9,199 nucleotides of DNA from Actinomycetota bacterium (GTDB taxonomy: Bacteria; Actinomycetota; Thermoleophilia; Gaiellales; Gaiellaceae), in NCBI GenBank assembly GCA_016870235.1, contig VGCB01000065.1, positions 1-9,199 on the forward strand, read 5' to 3'. The notes beneath the pieces were generated by a model that saw nothing but the letters and a program-made list of their open reading frames with translations, did not search any database and was not told the origin of the DNA. Positions 1 through 6,217 of this stretch are shown in pieces. Positions within the stretch are counted from its first letter, which is position 1. Each line of letters opens with the position of its first letter. Both the position numbers and the translations under genes were made by a program.

Positions 1-2
1 CC

Positions 3-1001
3 TATGACGCGATGCGCCGCCAGTTCGGCGAGTTCATCGCCGACCGGGTCTTCGTGCCGGTCTTCGAGAAGCTCTACCGCACCCATCCGCGGCAGCTCGA
101 CGAGCTGGCGACCCACCTCACGGCGGTCAACCGCATCGCCCTGTTCGACGAGGCCATGACCCTCGAGCTCATGCGTTCCGAGCCGCTGCGGGCGAGGGTC
201 TGCTATCCGGACCAGCTCACCATGCCGCCGTTCCGCACCAGCGACCAGCGGGGCTTCTACCCGCGGAAGTACGGGATGTTCCGGGTCGTCGATCGGCTTC
301 GCGAGATCCTCGAGCGCGACGGCACCCGGTTCCTGACCTCGTCGACCGTCTCGGCGGTGAGGCGGGACGGCGGGAAGGTGACGGGCGTGACGATCCGCTC
401 GGCCGACGGCACCGCGACCGAGGTCGAGGTCGACCGCCTGTTCTGGACCGCCGGCCTGCCCGGCCTGGCCAAGCTGCTCGGGATCGACCTCGCGGACCTG
501 ACCTACGACCGCAACAACAAGGACATCCACTACGTCAACTTCCTGTGGCCCGAGCGGCCGTCGATGGGCGAGCTGTACTACTTCTACTGCTTCGAGCCGG
601 GTTGCCGCACGTTCCGCGTGACCAGCTACGCGAACTACTGTCCCGGGGCCGCCGAGGGCCGGGGCTACCCGCTCTGCGCCGAGCTGTGGACCGAGCCGGG
701 CGACCCGACCGACGCGGCGGGGATCGTCGAGCTGGCGCGGCGCGAGCTGGTCCGTTTCGGCGTGGTGCCCGAGGGGGCCCGCCCGAGGTTCGCGCGGGCC
801 GAGAAGGTCACCGACGGCGGATTCCCGCTGCCGAGCGTGAACAACGTGCGGTTCCTCGAGTCGACCACCGACCGGATCCGGGCGGCGGGACTCGCCAACC
901 TCGAGATTTTCGGCGTGTACTCCTCGAGGAACACCTTCTTCATCAAGGACATCCTGACCGACGCCCATCGCAAGCTGACGCAGGGAAGGCGATCCTCATG
1001 A
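3..1001 (+). CDS. FAD-dependent oxidoreductase, UDP-galactopyranose mutase/protoporphyrinogen oxidase-like, 5' partial
   Basis: The reading frame is open from the left edge (base 3, ...YDAMRRQF), so the gene begins outside the window; the ATG at 12 is probably internal. 332 residues are visible. The N-terminal Rossmann GxGxxG segment that would bind FAD is not in view. What remains resembles the middle and C-terminal parts of the amine-oxidase/UDP-galactopyranose-mutase superfamily: the GFYPRKYGMFRVVDRL stretch (bases about 252-300) matches the family's 'YP-gG-..lv..L' segment that precedes a beta strand of the FAD domain, then VEVDRLFWTAG, and a C-terminal SSRNTFFIKDILTDAHR similar to the last FAD-contacting helix. 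The superfamily uses FAD for redox or sugar-ring isomerisation chemistry; the substrate here cannot be assigned. Its stop overlaps the next start (ATGA, 998-1001), and the downstream genes are glycan genes, so a role in sugar or glycolipid modification is inferred. Confidence 0.72.
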   Translation, partial: YDAMRRQFGEFIADRVFVPVFEKLYRTHPRQLDELATHLTAVNRIALFDEAMTLELMRSEPLRARVCYPDQLTMPPFRTSDQRGFYPRKYGMFRVVDRLREILERDGTRFLTSSTVSAVRRDGGKVTGVTIRSADGTATEVEVDRLFWTAGLPGLAKLLGIDLADLTYDRNNKDIHYVNFLWPERPSMGELYYFYCFEPGCRTFRVTSYANYCPGAAEGRGYPLCAELWTEPGDPTDAAGIVELARRELVRFGVVPEGARPRFARAEKVTDGGFPLPSVNNVRFLESTTDRIRAAGLANLEIFGVYSSRNTFFIKDILTDAHRKLTQGRRSS

Positions 1002-2158
1002 CCCTCTCGTTCGACCGACTGCCGTTCTACTGGCGGCTCAAGCCGCCGGGAACCCCCTCGCCGGTGCCGGAGCTCCAGCCGTTCGAGTACGGATTCGACG
1101 AGTCGGTGCAGCTGGTCATCCAGAAGCGACATCCCGAGACCCTGCAACATCTCGCGACCATCTACCGGGAGGACGCCAACATCGGCTACCTCCAGGACGC
1201 GAACGACATCGCGAGGCCCTACGGCACCGACTTCACGAGGTTCATCGACCGCGCCCTCGAGCGATGGGGCGGTGGGGTCCGCCGCGTCCTCGAGCTCGGC
1301 TGCGGGGGCTGCACGATCCTGGCTGACCTCGCCGCCCGCGGCTACGAGGTGACCGGCATCGACCCCGGGCCGCTCGCGGTGCGGGAAGGCGCCCGGCGCG
1401 GGCTTCGCGTGATCAACGACTTCTTTCCGACGCCGCAGTTTCCCGGCCACGCCGACTTCATCTTCCACAACGACGTGCTCGAGCATGTCGACCGGCCGGT
1501 CGAGTTCCTCGCCTCGCAGCGGAGACAACTCTCGCCGGGCGGCCTGGTCATCGCCGCGGTGCCCGACTGCTCGGACGGTGTCCGCGCGGGCGAGATCTCG
1601 ATGACGATGCACCAGCACCTCAACTACTTCGACCAGGACAGCCTGGCCCGGACGTTCGAGGCCGCGGGGCTCACCGTCGTGGCGGTCGAGCGGGCGGCCT
1701 ACGGCGGTTCGCTCTACTGTTGCGCGGTGAACGATCCCGACCGGGCGCCGGCCGCGCCGCTGCGGGGCGACGCGAAGTTCCGCAACTTCGCCGCGAAGGC
1801 CGCGGTGAACACCGAGGCCGTGACGCGGCGGGTGGGCGAGGCCCTCCGGAGCGGCCGGCGGGTCGGCTTCTACGTGCCGCTCCGCACCCTCCCGTACGTC
1901 TCGGCCCTCGAGGCCTGGTCGGGCTACCGTTTCTTCGACGACACCTCGCACTGGTACGGCCGGTGCTTCGACGGCGTGCCCGTCCCGGTCGAGAACTGCG
2001 AGGACCTCCGGCGGAATCCCGTCGACATCCTCTTCATCATGTCGCTCACGTTCGGCCGCAAGATCGGCGAGCGGGTCGCCGCCCTCGGGATCCCGGGGAT
2101 GGAGGTGATCCAGCTCTCGGATCTGGTCTCCCTCGACGGGCAGGACGGGCCGCGGTGA
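998..2158 (+). CDS. Class I SAM-dependent methyltransferase with C-terminal sugar-methyltransferase-like domain
   Basis: 386 residues starting at the ATG that overlaps the previous stop by 4 bases; GGAAGG at 984-989 is a well placed Shine-Dalgarno. The class I methyltransferase core lies at about residues 95-240: motif I VLELGCGGC (97-105), the acidic GID that contacts the SAM ribose (D122), HNDVLEHV (157-164) and HQHLNYF (205-211), all typical of the Methyltransf_23/11 type. A second alpha/beta domain at about 283-377 (RRVGFYVPLRTLPY ... VDILFIMSLTFGRKI) resembles the C-terminal domain of nucleotide-sugar C-methyltransferases such as the NovU/TcaB9 group. The N-terminal zinc-binding cysteine domain of that group is absent. 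I infer methylation of a nucleotide sugar or a nascent glycan in the cytoplasm; acceptor and position are unknown. It could instead be an O-methyltransferase. Confidence 0.85.
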   Translation: MTLSFDRLPFYWRLKPPGTPSPVPELQPFEYGFDESVQLVIQKRHPETLQHLATIYREDANIGYLQDANDIARPYGTDFTRFIDRALERWGGGVRRVLELGCGGCTILADLAARGYEVTGIDPGPLAVREGARRGLRVINDFFPTPQFPGHADFIFHNDVLEHVDRPVEFLASQRRQLSPGGLVIAAVPDCSDGVRAGEISMTMHQHLNYFDQDSLARTFEAAGLTVVAVERAAYGGSLYCCAVNDPDRAPAAPLRGDAKFRNFAAKAAVNTEAVTRRVGEALRSGRRVGFYVPLRTLPYVSALEAWSGYRFFDDTSHWYGRCFDGVPVPVENCEDLRRNPVDILFIMSLTFGRKIGERVAALGIPGMEVIQLSDLVSLDGQDGPR

Positions 2159-2177
2159 CCGGCCCGTCGGGCCGCAC

Positions 2178-2183
2178 CGGAGC
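2178..2183 (+). promoter_or_regulatory. Ribosome binding site of the glycosyltransferase gene
   Basis: CGGAGC contains GGAG (2179-2182) seven bases before the ATG at 2190. This spacing favours 2190 over the in-frame ATG at 2205 as the start of the glycosyltransferase. Confidence 0.55.
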
Positions 2184-2189
2184 GAACCC

Positions 2190-3152
2190 ATGGCCGATCG
2201 GGACATGAACGGGCAACCGGGCTGCGAACTCTCGGTGGTCTGCACCGTCTACCGCGGCGAGCGGATGGTCGGCGAGCTGGTTCGGCAGGTCGGCGAGGCC
2301 TGCGCGGCGGTCACGCCCGACCACGAGATCGTGCTGGTCGACGACCGCAGCCCGGACGGCAGCTGGGCCGCGATCGTCGAGGCATGCCGCGGCAATCCGC
2401 GGGTGCGCGGCGTGCTGCTCGCGCGGAACGTCGGGCAGCAGCGGGCGGTCTCGGCCGGTCTGCGCCACGCGACCGGCCGGTACACGATCGCGATGGACGG
2501 TGACCTGCAGCACCCGCCCGAGGCGATCCCCCGCATCGTCGAGACGTTGCGGGAAGGTCACGACCTGGTCTACACGGTGTCGACGACCCGGAACAACTGG
2601 ATCGACGGTCTCACCTCCCGCGGCTTCTGGTGGCTGCTCAACGGCGTGCTCGGCGTGGGGATGGTGCCCAACCAGCTCATGATGCGGGGTTTCTCGCGCC
2701 GGGCCCTGGAGATGTTCAACGCTTATGGCGAGCACGTCCGCAACGTGGTCGGGATCACCCACGACATCGGGCTGCGGGCGAAGACCCTCGGGGTCGAGAA
2801 CCGCAAGCGGCATTCGGGCCGCAGCAACTACGGCTTCTTCAGGCGGTTCGACGTGCTGCTCGACGTGGTGCTCATGACGAGCAACCGCCCGCTGACCTAC
2901 GTCATCTACTTCTCGTTCCTGACCATGGCCCTCGGCCTGGTCCTCGGGCTGGTCACGCTGGTCAATTACTTCCGGTACCCCGACACGCCGCCGGGCTACC
3001 CGACCCTGGCCACGCTGCTCATCTGCTTCGGCAGCGCGATCCTCGCGGTGCTCGGCATCATCGGCCGCTACCTCGCGAACATCTACACCGAGGTGCGGAA
3101 CCGTCCGCTGTTCCACGTCGACCGCACCGCGAACTTCCCGGAGGGGCCGTGA
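2190..3152 (+). CDS. Family 2 glycosyltransferase, DPM1/GtrB-like, with two C-terminal membrane helices
   Basis: 320 residues. A GT-A fold GT2 domain covers about residues 13-225: LSVVCTVYRGE (strand 1), EIVLVDDRSPDGS (46-58), RNVGQQRAVSAG (79-90), and the metal and nucleotide-binding DGD motif MDGDLQHPPE (102-111). RHSGRSNYGFFRR near 207-219 matches the conserved segment before the membrane part in polyprenyl-phosphate glycosyltransferases. Two hydrophobic helices follow (about 236-261 and 271-296), then a short basic tail, so the catalytic domain is anchored on the cytoplasmic face. Relatives such as GtrB, ArnC and DPM1-like enzymes transfer a sugar from a nucleotide donor to undecaprenyl or dolichyl phosphate; the sugar here is not readable. 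A GtrA-family protein two genes downstream, the usual flippase partner, supports this role. The 31-base gap before it holds only a small hairpin and the ribosome binding site. Confidence 0.9.
   Translation: MADRDMNGQPGCELSVVCTVYRGERMVGELVRQVGEACAAVTPDHEIVLVDDRSPDGSWAAIVEACRGNPRVRGVLLARNVGQQRAVSAGLRHATGRYTIAMDGDLQHPPEAIPRIVETLREGHDLVYTVSTTRNNWIDGLTSRGFWWLLNGVLGVGMVPNQLMMRGFSRRALEMFNAYGEHVRNVVGITHDIGLRAKTLGVENRKRHSGRSNYGFFRRFDVLLDVVLMTSNRPLTYVIYFSFLTMALGLVLGLVTLVNYFRYPDTPPGYPTLATLLICFGSAILAVLGIIGRYLANIYTEVRNRPLFHVDRTANFPEGP
3140..3146 (+). promoter_or_regulatory. Ribosome binding site fixing the GTG start of the WbqC-family gene
   Basis: GGAGGGG lies just before the GTG at 3149, which overlaps the glycosyltransferase stop as GTGA. 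The family signature QSNYLPWRGYFD begins five codons after this GTG. Together these make GTG, rather than any upstream ATG in the frame (2630), the real start. The spacing of two bases after the G-run is tight, but GGAGG itself ends four bases before the start. Confidence 0.6.
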
Positions 3153-3841
3153 GGGTCACCATCCTGCAATCGAACTACCTGCCCTGGCGGGGCTACTTCG
3201 ATCTCGTCCACGACGCGGACGTGTTCGTGGTGTACGACTGCGTGAAGTACACCAAGAACGATTGGCGCAACCGGAACGTCATCTATCCCAAGAGCGGGAA
3301 GCAGTGGCTGACCATCCCGGTGCCCGCGACCGCGGTGAAGCTGGCGATCGACGAGGTCCGGCTGCCCGAGGCCGACTGGCAGGAACTGCACGCGAAGATG
3401 CTCTCGATCGGCTACGGGCGGGCCCGGCATTTCGCGCAGGTCGAGGAGATGCTCCGCACCTTCCACCTCGCCCGCGCCTGGCCGAGCCTCTCCGGGCTGA
3501 ACCGGGCTCTCGTCGAGTGGATCAGCCGCCGGCTCGGCTGCCGCACGGTCTTCCGCGACGCCCGCGAGTTCACGCTGCACGAGGATCGCGTGGAACGGCT
3601 GCTCGGGATCCTCGGCGAGCTCGGGGCGACCGAGTACATCTCGGGGCCCGCCGCCGCGACGTACCTCGACGGCAAGGAGCACCTCTTCACCGATCGCGGG
3701 ATCCGGCTGACCTACAAGAAGTACCCCGCCTACCCGCCGTACCGCCAGCTTCGCGAGCCCTTCGAGCCGGCGGTCTCGATCGTCGATCTCGTCGCGAACC
3801 TCTCGTGGGAGGAGATTCCCGCCCACATCTGGGGACGCTGA
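3149..3841 (+). CDS. WbqC-family protein
   Basis: 230 residues from the GTG overlapping the upstream TGA; this is the usual length of the family. The WbqC signature is unmistakable: ILQSNYLPWRGYFDLV (5-20), FVVYDCVKYTKNDWRNRN (26-43), KQWLTIPVP (51-59), YISGPAAATYLD (153-164), then YKKYPAYPPY (189-198) and FEPAVSIVDLVANL (205-218). WbqC proteins are encoded in O-antigen and other polysaccharide clusters; the family has been suggested to transfer glycine or a similar acyl/amino-acid group to an amino sugar, but I know of no firm biochemistry. The protein has no signal peptide or membrane segment and is probably cytoplasmic. Its translational coupling to the polyprenyl-phosphate glycosyltransferase hints that it acts on the same glycan or its precursor. 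Confidence 0.92.
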   Translation: MRVTILQSNYLPWRGYFDLVHDADVFVVYDCVKYTKNDWRNRNVIYPKSGKQWLTIPVPATAVKLAIDEVRLPEADWQELHAKMLSIGYGRARHFAQVEEMLRTFHLARAWPSLSGLNRALVEWISRRLGCRTVFRDAREFTLHEDRVERLLGILGELGATEYISGPAAATYLDGKEHLFTDRGIRLTYKKYPAYPPYRQLREPFEPAVSIVDLVANLSWEEIPAHIWGR

Positions 3842-3857
3842 GCGGCCGGGACGAGCG

Positions 3858-4292
3858 ATGAGGACCCGCACGCAGTTCATCCGGTTCGCCATCGTCGGCG
3901 CGGCGAGCAACCTGGTCGGCTACCTCGCATACCTCGGGCTCGTCGCGCTCGGCGTCGGCCCGAAGCTCGCGATGTCGGTGGTGTACGCGGGCGGCGTGCT
4001 CCAGTCGTTCCTGTTCAACCGGGCGTGGTCGTTCCGGCATTCGGGCCCGCTGGGCGGGTCCTTCGCCCGGTACGTCGCCTCGTACGCGCTCGGGTACCTC
4101 GCGAATCTCGCGGTGCTGGCGATCGCCGTCGACCGGTTCGGGCTGCCGCACGCCTGGGTGCAGCTTGCGATGATGGGATTCCTGGCGGTCGGTCTCTTCC
4201 TGATGCAGCGCTTGTGGGTCTTTCGGGCGGTCAGCCCGCGACCGGTGCCGGAAGCACCCGATCCTCGCGGGCATCCCGAACCGCGTAGGTGA
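3858..4292 (+). CDS. GtrA-family membrane protein, probable polyprenyl-phosphate-sugar flippase
   Basis: 144 residues, starting 16 bases after the WbqC stop; GGGACGAG at 3848-3855 may serve as ribosome binding site. Four predicted membrane helices lie at about 8-30, 36-54, 70-92 and 98-120. Family hallmarks are the N-terminal FIRFAIVGAASNLVGYL, FLFNRAWSFR (51-60) and MQRLWVFR (116-123). GtrA-type proteins move undecaprenyl-phosphate-linked sugars across the cytoplasmic membrane for later transfer to a surface glycan; the DPM1/GtrB-like enzyme two genes upstream would supply that lipid-sugar. The hydrophilic tail after residue 124, rich in Pro, Arg and Glu, is encoded entirely in a 62-base overlap with the convergent asparaginase gene and may not matter for transport. 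No GtrC-like glycosyltransferase is present downstream; that partner would have to lie elsewhere. Confidence 0.88.
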   Translation: MRTRTQFIRFAIVGAASNLVGYLAYLGLVALGVGPKLAMSVVYAGGVLQSFLFNRAWSFRHSGPLGGSFARYVASYALGYLANLAVLAIAVDRFGLPHAWVQLAMMGFLAVGLFLMQRLWVFRAVSPRPVPEAPDPRGHPEPRR

Positions 4293-5208
4293 AGCGCGGC
4301 TGCACGGCGGCCGCGCCGGATCGTCCCGCGAAGTCGAGGACGAGGATGCCGACCTGGTAGTCGGCAACGTTCGGGTTCTTCCGTGCGATGCGGCGGATCG
4401 CCTCGTCGGCGGCCTCTTGCGGGGTCGCGCCCGCGCGGAGCTTCTCGACCGCCACGACACTCGCGAGGGCCCGCAGGACGACCTCGCCGAGGCCGGTGCA
4501 GACCGCGCCGCCGGCGTCGGCGTCGATGAAGAGGCCGGCGCCGACGATGGGCGAATCGCCCACACGGCCGGGCATCTATTACGCGAGCCCGCTCGTCGAG
4601 CACGACGCGGCCATGCGGCCGTCGCGATCGAGGACGAGCGTGCCGACGGTGTCGTGATTCTCGATGTTGACCTTGGGGCGATACTCGCTCGTCTCGAGCC
4701 ACTTTCGCCACTCGGCATCCATCTCGGGCGTGAGACGGTCGGGAAGCAGGGGAATGCCTTGTGACTCCGCGAAGGTCCGGGCCCCGTCGCCGACGAGGAT
4801 CGCGTGCGGCGTGCGTTCCATCACGAGCCGGGCGAGCGAGACCGGATGCTCGACGCCGCGCACGCACAGCACGCTGCCCGAGCGGTTGCGGTCGTCCATC
4901 ACGGCGGCGTCGAGCGTGACGACCCCGTCGCGTCCGGGCCGTCCGCCGAGGCCGACGGTGCGGTCGGGGCAATCGCTTTCGACGGCGCGGGCCGCGGCTT
5001 CCGCGGCATCGAGGGCCGAGCCGCCCGCTTCGAGCGACGCCCACGCGGTCGCGTTCGCGACCTGGCCGTGGTTCCAGGTCGAGAGGCAGAGGGGACGGCG
5101 GAGCGGAGTCGGCGAGGATTCGCGGTCGGGCCGCGTGGCGCAGCCGGCCGCGGCGAGCAGCCCGAGGTCGAGGGCGGCGCGGCGGTCGAGGGCGGCGGAG
5201 TCGTTCAT
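4231..5208 (-). pseudogene. N4-(beta-N-acetylglucosaminyl)-L-asparaginase, exported, interrupted by tandem in-frame stops
   Basis: The frame reads as a complete glycosylasparaginase (Ntn-hydrolase, releases asparagine from N-glycan stubs) of about 325 codons, broken only by TAA and TAG at 4579-4581 and 4576-4578. Part one (209 residues) begins with a Tat or lipoprotein-like signal: paired Arg 9-10 and LAAAGC with Cys 23. It continues with LSTWNHG (Trp 45), VGLGGRPGRDG and NIENHDTVG, whose Thr 187 is the autocleavage nucleophile, then CSTSGLA. Part two (114 residues) starts directly after the stops with MPGRVGDSPIVGAG and CTGLGE. All active-site residues I recall from the Elizabethkingia enzyme (Trp, nucleophilic Thr, the Thr of TSG, Arg and Asp of RVGD, Thr-Gly) are kept. 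The stops replace the conserved Tyr-Lys, 23 residues after the nucleophile, so they do not separate the natural alpha and beta chains. Ribosome binding site GAGGA (5213-5217) overlaps the upstream lipoprotein stop. Recent pseudogene, sequence error or split gene are all possible. Confidence 0.85.
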
Positions 5209-5215
5209 GCGTTCC

Positions 5216-5791
5216 TCACGGCTTCGCCAGCGTCATGCGGAACTCGAGCGGCTTCTCGGCGGGTTCGCCTTCCTTCGACGGCTTCGGCTCGACGACCAGC
5301 AGCAGCGTGGTCGGGTCGACGCGGGTGTAGGTGACCCGCGACAGGCTTCCCGCCTTCGCCTTCTCGGGATCGTCGACCGGCACGAACGAGACGGTCGTCG
5401 CGTCGAGCCGATCCAGCTTCAGCGTCATCGGCTCGGCCCGCCGGGGGTCGGTGTCGAAGTTCCCGTGCACGTGGATCTGCCGCAGGATCGTGCCGTCCTT
5501 GGTGGCGACGATCTGCGTGAACTCGTAGAACGGCGTCGCGCCGTTGCCGACCACGCGGCGGAACGAGCCGAGGATGGCTTTCCCGCGCGGGGCGCCCCAG
5601 GTCTCCTCGATGATCGCGCCGTTCGGCTGCTCGAGCGTCCACGTACCGGTCAGGAACGCGAGCGGGGCGATGGCGGGGTCGGGGGTGGGGCGGGAGGTGG
5701 GCTTGGGGGTTGCTTCAGGAGCGCTCGTGCAGGCGGAGAGCAGGAGCGCGGCGAGGAGAGCGAGCGGGAGAAGGCGGTGGAAGTGGGTCAT
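5216..5791 (-). CDS. DUF6265-like secreted lipoprotein
   Basis: 191 residues from the ATG at 5791; the frame is open further upstream, but this Met starts a textbook lipoprotein signal (basic-poor n-region, LLPLALLAALLLSAC with Cys 21 in a LSAC lipobox), so the longer start is rejected. A Pro/Thr-rich linker (about 22-42) leads into a beta-rich domain: LAFLTGTWTLEQPNG (44-58), IEETWGAPRGKAILGSFRRV (61-80) and TPFYEFTQI (86-94), the pattern of DUF6265, a family of lipocalin-like shape with no known function. The last third (LSRVTYTRVDPTTLLLVVE) finishes the barrel. It is expected to be a lipid-anchored envelope protein. It stops 7 bases before the asparaginase start, so the two exported proteins probably share a transcript. 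No strong ribosome binding site or promoter is visible in the 45 bases before it; the repeat elements begin at 5837. Confidence 0.8.
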   Translation of the reverse strand: MTHFHRLLPLALLAALLLSACTSAPEATPKPTSRPTPDPAIAPLAFLTGTWTLEQPNGAIIEETWGAPRGKAILGSFRRVVGNGATPFYEFTQIVATKDGTILRQIHVHGNFDTDPRRAEPMTLKLDRLDATTVSFVPVDDPEKAKAGSLSRVTYTRVDPTTLLLVVEPKPSKEGEPAEKPLEFRMTLAKP

Positions 5792-5836
5792 GGGTGGGAT
5801 CCGAGTCGGGGATCGGTACCGCGGTTGGCGGTTTGT

Positions 5837-5941
5837 GGAGGGGCGGCCTGCGGCCGACGCATGACTCGCAGGGCGTTTATCACGCGCCCAGCCCACGAAC
5901 GGCGTGGGCGTTCCTCATGGCCGGCCGCAGGCCGGCCCTCC
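5837..5941. repeat. REPIN-like element, copy 1
   Basis: A 105 bp element bounded by GGAG on the plus strand (5837-5840) and GGAG on the minus strand (CTCC, 5938-5941). Each head is followed by a hairpin: left CGGCC-TGC-GGCCG, right GGCCGGCC-GCA-GGCCGGCC (5919-5937). The interior is shared with copy 2 (7 differences in 105 positions). Two inverted REP-type palindromes with a conserved tetranucleotide head is the layout of a REPIN. Confidence 0.75.
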
Positions 5942-5976
5942 CAATGCCTCGCGAGACGTTGAAAGCGCGATGTCGT

Positions 5977-6081
5977 GGAGCGTCGGCCTGCGGCCGACGC
6001 ATGACTCGCAGGGCGTCGATCACGCGGCCAGCCCGCGAACGGCGTGGGCGTTCCTCATGGCCGGCCGCAGGTCGGCCCTCC
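5977..6081. repeat. REPIN-like element, copy 2
   Basis: A 105 bp element, offset exactly 140 bases from copy 1 and about 93% identical to it. The left hairpin has perfect 9 bp arms (GCGTCGGCC / GGCCGACGC, 5980-6000, loop TGC). The right hairpin is as in copy 1 with one change in an arm (C to T at 6072). GGAG heads lie at 5977-5980 (plus) and 6078-6081 (minus strand). Confidence 0.78.
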
Positions 6082-6113
6082 ATGAAAGCCACGGTGTCCA
6101 TCGCACGCCTCAT

Positions 6114-6217
6114 GGAGCGTCGGCCTGCGGCCGACGCATGACGAGCGAGGCGTTCATTGCACGCCCAACCCGCGTACGGCCCCGGCGTTCATCCACGTCG
6201 GGCAAGCCCGACGCTCC
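6114..6217. repeat. REPIN-like element, copy 3, divergent, entering the glycosylase gene
   Basis: A 104 bp element with the same left hairpin as copy 2 (GCGTCGGCC arms, 6117-6137) but a different right hairpin: CGTCGGGC-AA-GCCCGACG (6196-6213). The interior is alignable to copies 1 and 2 along its whole length but clearly older. GGAG heads lie at 6114-6117 (plus) and 6214-6217 (minus). Bases 6189-6217 of the element are also the 3' end of the YcaQ-like gene, including its stop. Confidence 0.75.

Noticed and set aside
2160..2174. Small hairpin CGGCCC-GTC-GGGCCG between methyltransferase and glycosyltransferase as a terminator
   Set aside because: It has only 6 bp arms, no T-run, and lies within a clearly co-directional operon just before a ribosome binding site; in DNA this GC-rich such stems are common.
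665..2245. A 526-residue open frame on the minus strand opposite the oxidoreductase and methyltransferase genes
   Set aside because: It has no recognisable motif, is rich in Arg/Pro/Glu/Val, and lies opposite two clear genes; it is an artefact of GC-rich third positions.
4573..5208. Natural split of the asparaginase into alpha and beta chains
   Set aside because: Autocleavage in this family occurs before the nucleophilic Thr (residue 187), whereas the stops fall 23 residues later, inside the beta chain.
5792..5836. Promoter for the lipoprotein-asparaginase pair
   Set aside because: I could not find a convincing -35/-10 pair in these 45 bases, so none is annotated, although a promoter is expected here or within the repeats.
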